Assembly (NCBI GenBank): GCA_018831195.1
Contig: JAHJDP010000118.1
Location: forward strand, 1-64,000
Reading direction: 5' to 3'
DNA: 64,000 bases
Source of the DNA: Candidatus Eisenbacteria bacterium
GTDB lineage: Bacteria; Eisenbacteria; RBG-16-71-46; CAIMUX01; JAHJDP01
Below the pieces are notes generated by a model that saw only the letters and a program-made list of their open reading frames with translations, searched no databases and was not told where the DNA came from. A program made the translations under genes and the position numbers. Numbering within the stretch: position 1 is the stretch's first letter; every line of letters begins with the position of its first letter. Shown here piece by piece: positions 8,234-15,044 of this stretch.

Positions 8234-9130
8234 ATGAACTCATTTTTATCCCGAATTAAAAACGGTGAAATTCTTCTCGGCGACGGCGGCATGGGAACAC
8301 AACTCATGAAGGGTGGGCTGCCGGTCGGTGAGGCGCCCGAGACGGTTAACCTAACGCATCCCGAATCTCTGGAACAAATCGCCGCGGCCTATCTCGCGGC
8401 CGGGGCCGATCTCGTCACAACGAATACATTCGGCGGATCGCCGTTAAAACTTGCCCTCCATGGAATCGGCGAACATGCCGAAGCGATCAACCGGATCGCC
8501 GTTGAAGCCGCGCGCCGGGCGCTGATAGCTTCCGGCGGAAACGCCTACGTATCCGGCTCCTGCGGTCCCTCGGGGCGCACCCTGAAACCCTACGGCGACA
8601 TGGATCCCGGGGATGTTTATCAAAGCTACGCAATGCAGATGAGTATCCTTGTTGAGGCGGGCGTCGATCTCGTCTGTATCGAGACAATGATGGATCTGGC
8701 GGAGGCGGTTCTCGCCGTCAAGGCGGCGAAAACGATCGCTCTGGATATCCCCGTGATGGCGACGATGACATTTGATGCCACCCCGCGTGGATTTTACACC
8801 ATCATGGGAAATGATATCCCCACCGCCGCCAAAGGCCTCGCTGAAGCCGGCGCCGATTTGATCGGCTCAAACTGCGGTAACGGGATTGAGAAGATGGTTG
8901 AGATCGCGCGGGAATTTAAAAGGTGCAGCTCCCTGCCGCTTGTTATTCAATCTAATGCCGGTCTCCCCACGATCAAAGGCGGGGTGACAACTTACACTGA
9001 GACGCCGGAGTTTATGGCGGCGAGGGTCGGCGCACTCATCGAATGCGGCGTATCGGTCATCGGGGGGTGCTGTGGAACGACGCCGGAGCATATCAAAGCC
9101 TTCCGCCGTGTCATCAATTCGAGGCGTTGA
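8234..9130 (+). CDS. Homocysteine S-methyltransferase (MetH N-terminal / BHMT-like domain)
   Basis: This protein is 298 residues from the chosen ATG at 8234, where homology begins (FLSRIKNGEILLGDGGMGTQ). A GTG at 8195 and an ATG at 8204 are alternative starts in the same frame. The barrel carries the complete zinc triad: Cys214 in SNCGNG and Cys279-Cys280 in GGCCGTTP. The zinc activates homocysteine, which then accepts a methyl group to give methionine. There are no folate, cobalamin or activation domains in the same chain. The adjacent genes supply corrinoid and reactivation modules as separate proteins, so the methyl donor is probably the neighbouring methyl-corrinoid protein. Confidence 0.88.
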   Translation: MNSFLSRIKNGEILLGDGGMGTQLMKGGLPVGEAPETVNLTHPESLEQIAAAYLAAGADLVTTNTFGGSPLKLALHGIGEHAEAINRIAVEAARRALIASGGNAYVSGSCGPSGRTLKPYGDMDPGDVYQSYAMQMSILVEAGVDLVCIETMMDLAEAVLAVKAAKTIALDIPVMATMTFDATPRGFYTIMGNDIPTAAKGLAEAGADLIGSNCGNGIEKMVEIAREFKRCSSLPLVIQSNAGLPTIKGGVTTYTETPEFMAARVGALIECGVSVIGGCCGTTPEHIKAFRRVINSRR

Positions 9131-9166
9131 TTTCCTGAACCCATAGCGCCATGCCGCCGGTGGGAC

Positions 9167-9266
9167 AAAAGGGAGAGGATCATTGATTCCGGCCCAGCCA
9201 CCATAGACCTGCCGCTCAGGGCAGGTTCGCCTCTTTGACGAAACCAGATTCGGATCCTCTCCCTTT
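9167..9266. repeat. Nested inverted repeat between convergent genes (possible bidirectional terminator)
   Basis: A perfect 14-bp outer stem pairs 9168-9181 (AAAGGGAGAGGATC) with 9253-9266. Inside lies a second perfect 7-bp hairpin, 9207-9213 with 9220-9226, around a 6-base loop. The element sits between the ends of the homocysteine methyltransferase gene and the minus-strand DIMCO gene. There is no clear T-tract, so simple intrinsic termination is only one explanation. Confidence 0.5.
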
Positions 9267-9307
9267 GAATATTCTCAGACTTACTCCATTGTCGAGCGCC
9301 GGGGTTT

Positions 9308-9646
9308 TTAGTGATCGCAGAAGTTTTCACCGTCCTGCAAGGATCCGTCAAGGAAAGATTGAACCAGCAGGGCCGGTTCAACAATTTCGGCGCCGATAAG
9401 AACCGCTATCTTTTGTTGTTTGAACAAATCTCTTGCCCGCCCTCCCATACCACCGGCAATCACGAGGCTTACATCTTGCTCAGCAAGCCATTGAGGCAGC
9501 AATCCGGGCTCGTGGGGCGGGGCGGGGATCCGGCTTTCCTCGCCTGCACTTTTTGATTCCAAATCGACATCAATCACGGCGAATTCTTCGCAGTGGCCGA
9601 AGTGCGGGGATAGTTTTCCTGCAGTCACCGGTATGGCTATTTTCAT
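9308..9646 (-). CDS. DIMCO (NifX/NifB-type) family protein, second copy of the ORP-like locus
   Basis: The 112-residue protein has the dinitrogenase iron-molybdenum cofactor biosynthesis fold: MKIAIPVTAGKLSPHFGHCEEFAVID at the N-terminus, then LAEQDVSLVIAGGMGGRARDLF and a short C-terminal helix. HFGHCEEF is the usual cluster-contacting region. Family members bind or carry Fe-S or Mo-containing clusters; the Desulfovibrio orange protein belongs to this superfamily. It is the last gene of the sigma-54-linked operon, 81 bp after the ATPase gene. The cofactor cannot be told from sequence. Confidence 0.87.
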   Translation of the reverse strand: MKIAIPVTAGKLSPHFGHCEEFAVIDVDLESKSAGEESRIPAPPHEPGLLPQWLAEQDVSLVIAGGMGGRARDLFKQQKIAVLIGAEIVEPALLVQSFLDGSLQDGENFCDH

Positions 9647-9727
9647 TAAAACTCCTTCCCTATTGGGCGGCCTTGATTATAGTTACCCACATTTTAACAA
9701 CTTAGCCGCCGACAATAATCCACTCCT

Positions 9728-10615
9728 TCATGACATTACTGAGCCTTGCACTTCCTCGAGCAGATCTATGAAGAGATTTCTATATTCAGGCAACGCATCG
9801 ACAATCGCGCGTCCCAACGAATAGGCTTCCGCGATTCTCCCATCTGAGGGAATTTCGGCAAGAATGGGGATTTCCTTGGTTTTGCAATACCGATGTACCC
9901 TGTCGTCGCCGGTCCCGACGCGATTGATGACAATCCCATATCTGAGTTTGAGCGCCTCGATCATCTCAACAGCCACAACAAGATCGCCGTATCCGCGGGG
10001 GGTCGGTTCGGCGACAAGAACGACAAAATCGGTGTCTTTGACCGCGGCGACCGTTGGACACGTCGCGCCGGGCGGTGAATCGATGATGGTTAGTTCATTT
10101 CCCTTTTCATGCGCTCGGACCGCCCGGATCAGCGGCGATGATATCACTTCCCCAATATTAAGTTTTCCCTGGACCAATGTGACCCGGCCGCTCCGGCCGC
10201 GCTCGATCACTCCGATTTCATGTAACGATTCAACGATTGCGTCTGTAGGACAGGAATGAATGCACTCGCCACATCCATGGCAAAGCTCAGGAAAGACGAG
10301 GGGCTTGGATCCCAGCATGATGATGGCGTTATACTCACAGATGTCCCTGCAGGCGCCGCACCCCGTGCATTTCTGCGCGATAACATTGGGCGTGAGAACG
10401 GACAACGATCTGGCATCCATCTCCTTGGGATTCAGAAAGTGATGGCACTTCGGTTCCTCGACATCGCAGTCAAGCAATAGAACATCTTCCCGCACCGCCG
10501 AGGCCAGACCGATGGCAACCGTCGTTTTTCCCGTTCCACCTTTACCGCCCGCAATTGATATTTTCATGGTTCCAGCCATCCTCGATTCATCACATCGGTC
10601 CTTCGCATCCTTCAT
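9728..10615 (-). CDS. MinD/Mrp-superfamily P-loop ATPase with inserted 2x[4Fe-4S] ferredoxin domain
   Basis: Counted from the ATG at 10567, the protein starts with a deviant Walker A motif, GGKGGTGKTT (7-16). A ferredoxin insert then carries two four-cysteine sets (67, 70, 73, 77 and 96, 99, 102, 106). The C-terminal half has the MinD-like switch II segment (IIDSPPGATCPTVAAVKDTDF). The frame also allows a start at 10615, which adds 16 residues. Proteins of this type (for example DVU2103 and DVU2104 of D. vulgaris) are partners of the orange protein and may assemble or insert metal clusters using ATP. It lies 12 bases downstream of the DUF5320 gene, in the same operon. Confidence 0.9.
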   Translation of the reverse strand: MKDAKDRCDESRMAGTMKISIAGGKGGTGKTTVAIGLASAVREDVLLLDCDVEEPKCHHFLNPKEMDARSLSVLTPNVIAQKCTGCGACRDICEYNAIIMLGSKPLVFPELCHGCGECIHSCPTDAIVESLHEIGVIERGRSGRVTLVQGKLNIGEVISSPLIRAVRAHEKGNELTIIDSPPGATCPTVAAVKDTDFVVLVAEPTPRGYGDLVVAVEMIEALKLRYGIVINRVGTGDDRVHRYCKTKEIPILAEIPSDGRIAEAYSLGRAIVDALPEYRNLFIDLLEEVQGSVMS

Positions 10616-10627
10616 CTCGGCCTTCCG

Positions 10628-10990
10628 TCATTCCGCTTTTGGAGGTCTTGAAAAGAATTCATCAACTCGATTCATGAGTGCTTGGAATTGATCTCTCAAT
10701 CCCGATATCTCGCTCCGGAGACTTTGAATGTCGCCGGGATCCGACCCCTGTCCTGAATACTCAACATCTCCTTCAGAGAACCTCACAGGATAATCACCAC
10801 GCCAGCCGTATCCTCTTCCCCGTCGAAAACCGCCGAATCCGCGAAAGCGCCGTCCGCGACCAAAACCTCTTCCCATTCCGCCGAAACCCGGATTCATGAA
10901 GCCTGGATTTTCATATCCGGAACACAGTCCAACGGCTCTGCCTGTTCTCGGGCCTTCACCTCTGGGGCCTCTTCGATCTCCTCCTGGCAT
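10628..10990 (-). CDS. DUF5320 family protein (Gly/Arg-rich with C-terminal coiled coil)
   Basis: The start at 10990 follows a GGAGGG site and gives a 120-residue protein. It opens with the DUF5320 signature PGGDRRGPRGEGPRTGRAVG followed by a Cys. A Gly/Phe/Arg-rich middle comes next, then a short heptad-like coiled coil at the end (IQSLRSEISGLRDQFQALMN). Such small proteins regularly accompany DIMCO and MinD-type ATPase genes in anaerobes; their function is unknown. Its start overlaps the end of the preceding DIMCO gene by 35 bp. Confidence 0.83.
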   Translation of the reverse strand: MPGGDRRGPRGEGPRTGRAVGLCSGYENPGFMNPGFGGMGRGFGRGRRFRGFGGFRRGRGYGWRGDYPVRFSEGDVEYSGQGSDPGDIQSLRSEISGLRDQFQALMNRVDEFFSRPPKAE

Positions 10991-11402
10991 TGGTACACCC
11001 TCCTTCCTTCTGTTCTTGGTTTTCACAATAATTATTGCGGTTGCCGCGCATCCTCCACCGGCCGCGGCAGCGCCCACCGGAACCCATCATCATTCCCGGC
11101 TCGAGTTCGCCGCGATGATAGCTCCGGAGAGAATCCTCCACTGTCCCCGAGATCCAGGAATAGAGCGCTATGCCGCATTGCTTGATTTGATGCGCGGAAG
11201 TCTCATCTATGGCGCCGCAAATTAAAGCCTCCACGCGCTGATCAACCAGCAGCCGGATCCGATCTTGCGATGAGAATCCATCGGTCATGAATTGCGCGGC
11301 ATCCGCCGACTCGCCGGTCTTCGCCGTCGTAATATAGAAGGCTCCCGCGCAGTCAAAGCGTGGTGAGACTCGGTTCCCGAATGTGGCGACGGCGATCTTC
11401 AT
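10956..11402 (-). CDS. DIMCO (NifX/NifB-type) family protein, first gene of the ORP-like operon
   Basis: The start at 11402 gives 148 residues; homology begins with MKIAVATFGNRVSPRFDCAG. The fold continues through RIRLLVDQRVEALICGAID and a final C-rich basic tail containing GGRCRGRWRMRG. The SPRFD motif corresponds to the DPRFG/PHFGH cluster region of the superfamily. It is the promoter-proximal gene, immediately downstream of a sigma-54-type promoter, and overlaps the DUF5320 gene. A role in binding or delivering a metal cluster is inferred from the family and the context. Confidence 0.86.
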   Translation of the reverse strand: MKIAVATFGNRVSPRFDCAGAFYITTAKTGESADAAQFMTDGFSSQDRIRLLVDQRVEALICGAIDETSAHQIKQCGIALYSWISGTVEDSLRSYHRGELEPGMMMGSGGRCRGRWRMRGNRNNYCENQEQKEGGCTNARRRSKRPQR

Positions 11403-11436
11403 AGACGGATCCTCTTTGTGCCCAATACAACAGAAA

Positions 11437-11451
11437 GCAGAAATCGAGCCA
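11437..11451 (-). promoter_or_regulatory. Sigma-54 (RpoN) promoter of the ORP-like operon
   Basis: On the minus strand the site reads TGGCTCGATTTCTGC, against the consensus TGGCACGNNNNTTGC. The invariant GG and GC dinucleotides are present with exact spacing and only two other positions differ. The predicted transcription start is near 11426, about 24 bases before the ATG at 11402. The neighbouring upstream gene encodes a sigma-54 activator, which supports the call. Confidence 0.85.
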
Positions 11452-11518
11452 ATACCCGACGGAGGGAGTAAACCTCTTAACGCATTTATTTCTAACAAGA
11501 TGCAGAACAAGAGTTCGT

Positions 11519-11584
11519 ATCGCAATATTGCAACCCAATTGCAATATTGAGATTTCTCGCAGCGTGATGTTGCATTATCGCAAC
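11519..11584. promoter_or_regulatory. Three enhancer-like 16-bp sites (probable UAS of the adjacent activator)
   Basis: Three related near-palindromes lie at 11519-11534 (ATCGCAATATTGCAAC), 11538-11553 (ATTGCAATATTGAGAT) and 11569-11584 (GTTGCATTATCGCAAC). Taken in one orientation they fit GTTGCA(A/T)TAT(T/C)GC(G/A)A(T/C). Their centres are about 100, 119 and 150 bases upstream of the predicted sigma-54 start, the usual range for an enhancer-binding protein. They lie between the activator gene and the operon. Confidence 0.78.
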
Positions 11585-11649
11585 CTCAGGGGTCGGGGTC
11601 GACGCCCGGGTTCGTTTGAGACCGTGAGCTCTCATCGGAGTGATTGAGG

Positions 11650-13041
11650 TTAGGGATAGCGAATGCCGTATTTCTGCATCCAGCGCCAGAGGGTGGCTTT
11701 GTGTATACCCAGCTCTTCTGCGGTGCGTCTACGATTTCCATGGTGTTTATGTAAAACATCGACAATCACCCTGAGTTTGGCCGCTTGAATCGGATCACCG
11801 GCGGACACGCCGGCTTGCGCCGGCCCGTGCGCGGTATGGTCCTTCGTTTGCAAGGGGAAGCCCTCTGCCCCTCTTCCGCCCGCATCACGCGCCTCCCCGG
11901 CGAGGATTTCAAGCGGCAGGTGTCGGCGCTCTATCGTTGTTTCGTGACAAAGAACAAAGGCGTGTTCAATAACATTTTCAAGCTCCCGGATATTTCCAGG
12001 AAAGGAGTGCTGCATAAAAAGATGCATGACTTCATTGGAAACGCTTTCGATATTCTTTCCCATCTTGGCATTGAACTGATGTATGAAATGCTCCACAAGA
12101 AGAGGAATATCCTCCCGCCGCTTTTTAAGAGGCGGCAGAACCATTTTCATGATATTCAACCGATAGTAGAGATCGTCACGAAACGTCCCCATGGCTACGA
12201 GGTCCGCGAGCGTCCTATTTGTCGACGCAATGATCCTGACATTGGCTTTAATGGGTTTGATGGAACCAAGCGGTTCGTATTCCTTCTCCTGCAGGACCCT
12301 CAGCAGCTTCACCTGTAATGCGGTGGAAATCTCGCCGATCTCATCCAGCATTATCGTCCCACCCTCGGCAAGGGCGAAGCGACCGGGTTTATCTTTCTTA
12401 GCATCGGTGAAAGCGCCCCGTACATAACCAAACAACTCCGATTCGAGCAATGTGTCCGGCAATGCGCCGCAATTGACGACAATGTACTTTTTGTTTTTTC
12501 GCGGGCTGAGATTATGGATCGCTTTCGCAAAGAGCTCTTTACCGGATCCACTCGGCCCTTCAATCAGGACCGTGCTTTCGCTGGTTGCAATATCCTGCAT
12601 AATTCCGAAGATACGTTTTATTTCATGGTTCTTGCTGATGATATCTTCAAAAGAGTATTGTTCACTGATTTCCTTTCTGAGAATTTCTATGGCGGATAGA
12701 TCCCGAAATGTTTCGACGCCGCCGACAATGGCGCCCTTGTCATTTCTTAGAACGGCGGTGCTGATACTCAGCTGAATTTGCCTACCGTCGCTGTTTAATA
12801 TATTGATCCGGTGATCGACAAGATTTTTCCGCGTTTCCATTGTCTGCCGCAGGGCGCAAGCTGTCTGGCAGATATCAGCGCGGAAGACATCAAAACATTT
12901 TTGCCCGATCGCCTGCCTCTTGGAAACACCCGTAATGCGCTCCGCCGCCCGGTTGAAGGAGGTGATATTCCAATCCTTGTCGACGGTAAAAACACCGTCG
13001 GCAATTGAATCGAGAATCACTTCTGTATGGGGTCTTGCCAA
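11650..13041 (-). CDS. PAS-domain sigma-54-dependent enhancer-binding regulator
   Basis: The 463-residue protein has an N-terminal PAS domain (about 5-115), a central AAA+ domain with Walker A GPSGSGKE (162-169) and Walker B MLDEIGE (231-237), and a C-terminal Fis-type helix-turn-helix (HGNRRRTAEELGIHKATLW). The sigma-54 contact loop reads GAFTDA (209-214) rather than GAFTGA. The PAS domain carries three cysteines, 49, 58 and 62 (CFDVFRADICQTAC), which suggests a metal or redox sensor. The start is a TTG at 13041. It is the upstream neighbour of the DIMCO operon and its likely activator, comparable in position to DVU2106 of the D. vulgaris orange-protein locus. Confidence 0.9.
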   Translation of the reverse strand: MARPHTEVILDSIADGVFTVDKDWNITSFNRAAERITGVSKRQAIGQKCFDVFRADICQTACALRQTMETRKNLVDHRINILNSDGRQIQLSISTAVLRNDKGAIVGGVETFRDLSAIEILRKEISEQYSFEDIISKNHEIKRIFGIMQDIATSESTVLIEGPSGSGKELFAKAIHNLSPRKNKKYIVVNCGALPDTLLESELFGYVRGAFTDAKKDKPGRFALAEGGTIMLDEIGEISTALQVKLLRVLQEKEYEPLGSIKPIKANVRIIASTNRTLADLVAMGTFRDDLYYRLNIMKMVLPPLKKRREDIPLLVEHFIHQFNAKMGKNIESVSNEVMHLFMQHSFPGNIRELENVIEHAFVLCHETTIERRHLPLEILAGEARDAGGRGAEGFPLQTKDHTAHGPAQAGVSAGDPIQAAKLRVIVDVLHKHHGNRRRTAEELGIHKATLWRWMQKYGIRYP

Positions 13042-13083
13042 TTTCCCTAATCCCTACCCATATGGTTATCCGGTTCGCTGCCG

Positions 13084-13113
13084 ACAAGAGCCCGGTCGAA
13101 ACCGGGCTCTTGT
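13084..13113 (-). terminator. Strong hairpin, probable terminator of the FN3 lipoprotein gene
   Basis: A perfect 13-bp stem (ACAAGAGCCCGGT with its complement) closes a CGAA tetraloop. It lies downstream of the minus-strand lipoprotein gene and upstream of the sigma-54 regulator. There is no long T-tract on either side. Confidence 0.65.
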
Positions 13114-13159
13114 TGCAAAGCGCCTGCCAACGACTTTCGCATTTCCCATGCTGCCCGGA

Positions 13160-14017
13160 TTACTTGTATTCCCTTTCGCCGACCGCCGGTTGATAAGCGG
13201 CCTTGACTTTAATCCATTCAAAACTCGGCTCGATATCGGTGACCTGGATTTTTGCAAAATGGTTGTCGCCGGTCCAAATGGCATAGACATGGCCCATCAA
13301 GGCTTCAATCGAATGCCCCGCGTCGGCATACCCTGTTTCGGGCGCTTCGTCGGCATCATCCCAATCCTGCATGTAGCCGATATCCTGGATCCAACCGGAA
13401 TTGATGCCGTCGATCCAGGCCCTGACACCGGCTCCGGGATTGAACCGTTCGACCATGATGTCGCCCGAGCCGCCCGGCGTATCGTAATTGCTATCAAGAC
13501 TGGTGCAATCAACACGCTCAAAGCTCGAAACCTCAAGCCCGGCCAACGTCGGCTCCGCCTGTTTCGCATAGAGCGTGATCGTTGTTCCCGATTCAGGGCG
13601 CGGTGTGTCGGCGATGATATTGCTCGTATAGCTGATATCGCTCCAATTGTCTTTCGCCGCGACCACGAGGAAATGATAGGTCTCGCCATTGGTCAATCCG
13701 TCAATGACAATCGACTTGAGCTCTGAACAGGGAGGTGTCACGGAAAGCGAATCGACAACCTCAAAACCATTGGGAACCTCCTCGCGAGGATCCGCGCCAC
13801 CGCCGTAGGGACCTGAAATAAAATAGACCTTGTAGCCGACGAGATCGTCGTAATTACTGCACCACCAGAAGAGGGTCACCTCTTCATCACCTGTAATACT
13901 ATAGAGTCCGAGGGGGGGCGCTAGATCCTCCGGCGCCACCACCGTTGTCGTCGTGTCATCGCATCCCATAAATCCGACCATCATCAGCAATACCACCATC
14001 ATCAGCAACTTCTTCAT
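13160..14017 (-). CDS. Secreted lipoprotein with fibronectin type III-like domain
   Basis: The start at 14017 is set by a GGAGGG site and gives 285 residues with a lipoprotein signal (LMMVGFMGC). A Thr-rich linker leads to an FN3-like domain: PPLGLYSITGDEEVTLFWW, YKVYFISGPYGG and LTNGETYHFLVVAAKDNW. The C-terminal half is a beta-rich region with no motif that I recognise. It may be a surface-anchored binding protein. Function is unknown. Confidence 0.75.
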   Translation of the reverse strand: MKKLLMMVVLLMMVGFMGCDDTTTTVVAPEDLAPPLGLYSITGDEEVTLFWWCSNYDDLVGYKVYFISGPYGGGADPREEVPNGFEVVDSLSVTPPCSELKSIVIDGLTNGETYHFLVVAAKDNWSDISYTSNIIADTPRPESGTTITLYAKQAEPTLAGLEVSSFERVDCTSLDSNYDTPGGSGDIMVERFNPGAGVRAWIDGINSGWIQDIGYMQDWDDADEAPETGYADAGHSIEALMGHVYAIWTGDNHFAKIQVTDIEPSFEWIKVKAAYQPAVGEREYK

Positions 14018-14275
14018 GCCGCCCTCCTTGTCTATCTGCGGGTTCTGGCCCCGTAAAGGCCTCACGCCCATCGATACCGGCTCCTGATGCTATGGTTCCC
14101 TGGGCGATCGATCATCACGCGGAGAGTACCTATTGAACGCCATTTATTCAATGTCGCTGTAACTCTTTCTGTTATTAGATAGTTACGAAGTACCCCGTAT
14201 TCTAGTTGATCCTCCCTTCACCCCGATCATATCCTGTGTGGGCCATATCCAAACGCGCGCCCCCAGGAGGATCGC

Positions 14276-15031
14276 ATGTCAACGATTTCGACCGAAGTGG
14301 TGAACCGCACTCTGGTCATCAAGCTGAATCGCGGAACAACAAACGCCGTCAATCTGGACCTCCTGCGGGAGCTGGGGCGGACGCTTGATGACTCGGCGTC
14401 GGACGACTCGCTCTCCGCCGTCCTGCTCACCAGTCCGAACGAGAAATTCTTTTCGATCGGTTTTGATATTCCGTGGTTGATCGATCTTTCCAAAGATGAT
14501 TTTTCAATCTTCTTTAGGACCTTCAACCGCCTTAGTCTGAAATTGTTTACTTTTCCAAAGCCGACACTCGCATCGATTCCCGGGCATGCCGTTGCGGGTG
14601 GCTGCATCCTGGCGCTCTGCTGCGATTATCGTTTCATCACCGAGGGACACAAGCTGATGGGTTTGAACGAAATCAAGCTTGGCGTGCCGATCCCTTATCC
14701 ATCCGATTGCATTCTCCGGCATCTTGTCAGCACACGCTATGTGCGCGAAATGCTTGATACCGGTGATTTTTATCCTCCGGAGAGATTGATACAAATGGGT
14801 CTGGTCGATCGCGTTTTTCCGCAGGAAGCCCTGTACGCCCAATCACTCGACTGGGTGACGCGGCTCGGAAATCAGCCGGCTCATGCTTATGCGATGATTA
14901 AAGAAAACCGCGTGGCACCGGTCGAGCGTCAGATCCTGGAACGGTTGGAAGAGAGGGAAAGAATCTTCATCTCCCTCTGGTACGCCGACGATGTTCGCCG
15001 GCGGTTACGCGAAGCGATGGAGCGTTTTTAG
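14276..15031 (+). CDS. Enoyl-CoA hydratase/isomerase (crotonase) family protein
   Basis: The 251-residue protein has crotonase landmarks: LVIKLNRGTTNAVNLDLLREL, an oxyanion-hole segment around KFFSIGFDIPWL, and GHAVAGGCILALCCDYRF near residues 102-119. NEIKLGVPIP follows. The catalytic Glu pair of classical enoyl-CoA hydratase is only partly apparent (MGLNEIKLG), so the exact reaction is open. A CCAGGAGGATCGC ribosome site precedes the ATG. The gene stands alone between convergent and divergent neighbours and shows no pathway context. Confidence 0.87.
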   Translation: MSTISTEVVNRTLVIKLNRGTTNAVNLDLLRELGRTLDDSASDDSLSAVLLTSPNEKFFSIGFDIPWLIDLSKDDFSIFFRTFNRLSLKLFTFPKPTLASIPGHAVAGGCILALCCDYRFITEGHKLMGLNEIKLGVPIPYPSDCILRHLVSTRYVREMLDTGDFYPPERLIQMGLVDRVFPQEALYAQSLDWVTRLGNQPAHAYAMIKENRVAPVERQILERLEERERIFISLWYADDVRRRLREAMERF

Positions 15032-15044
15032 CCCCTACTCGCCT

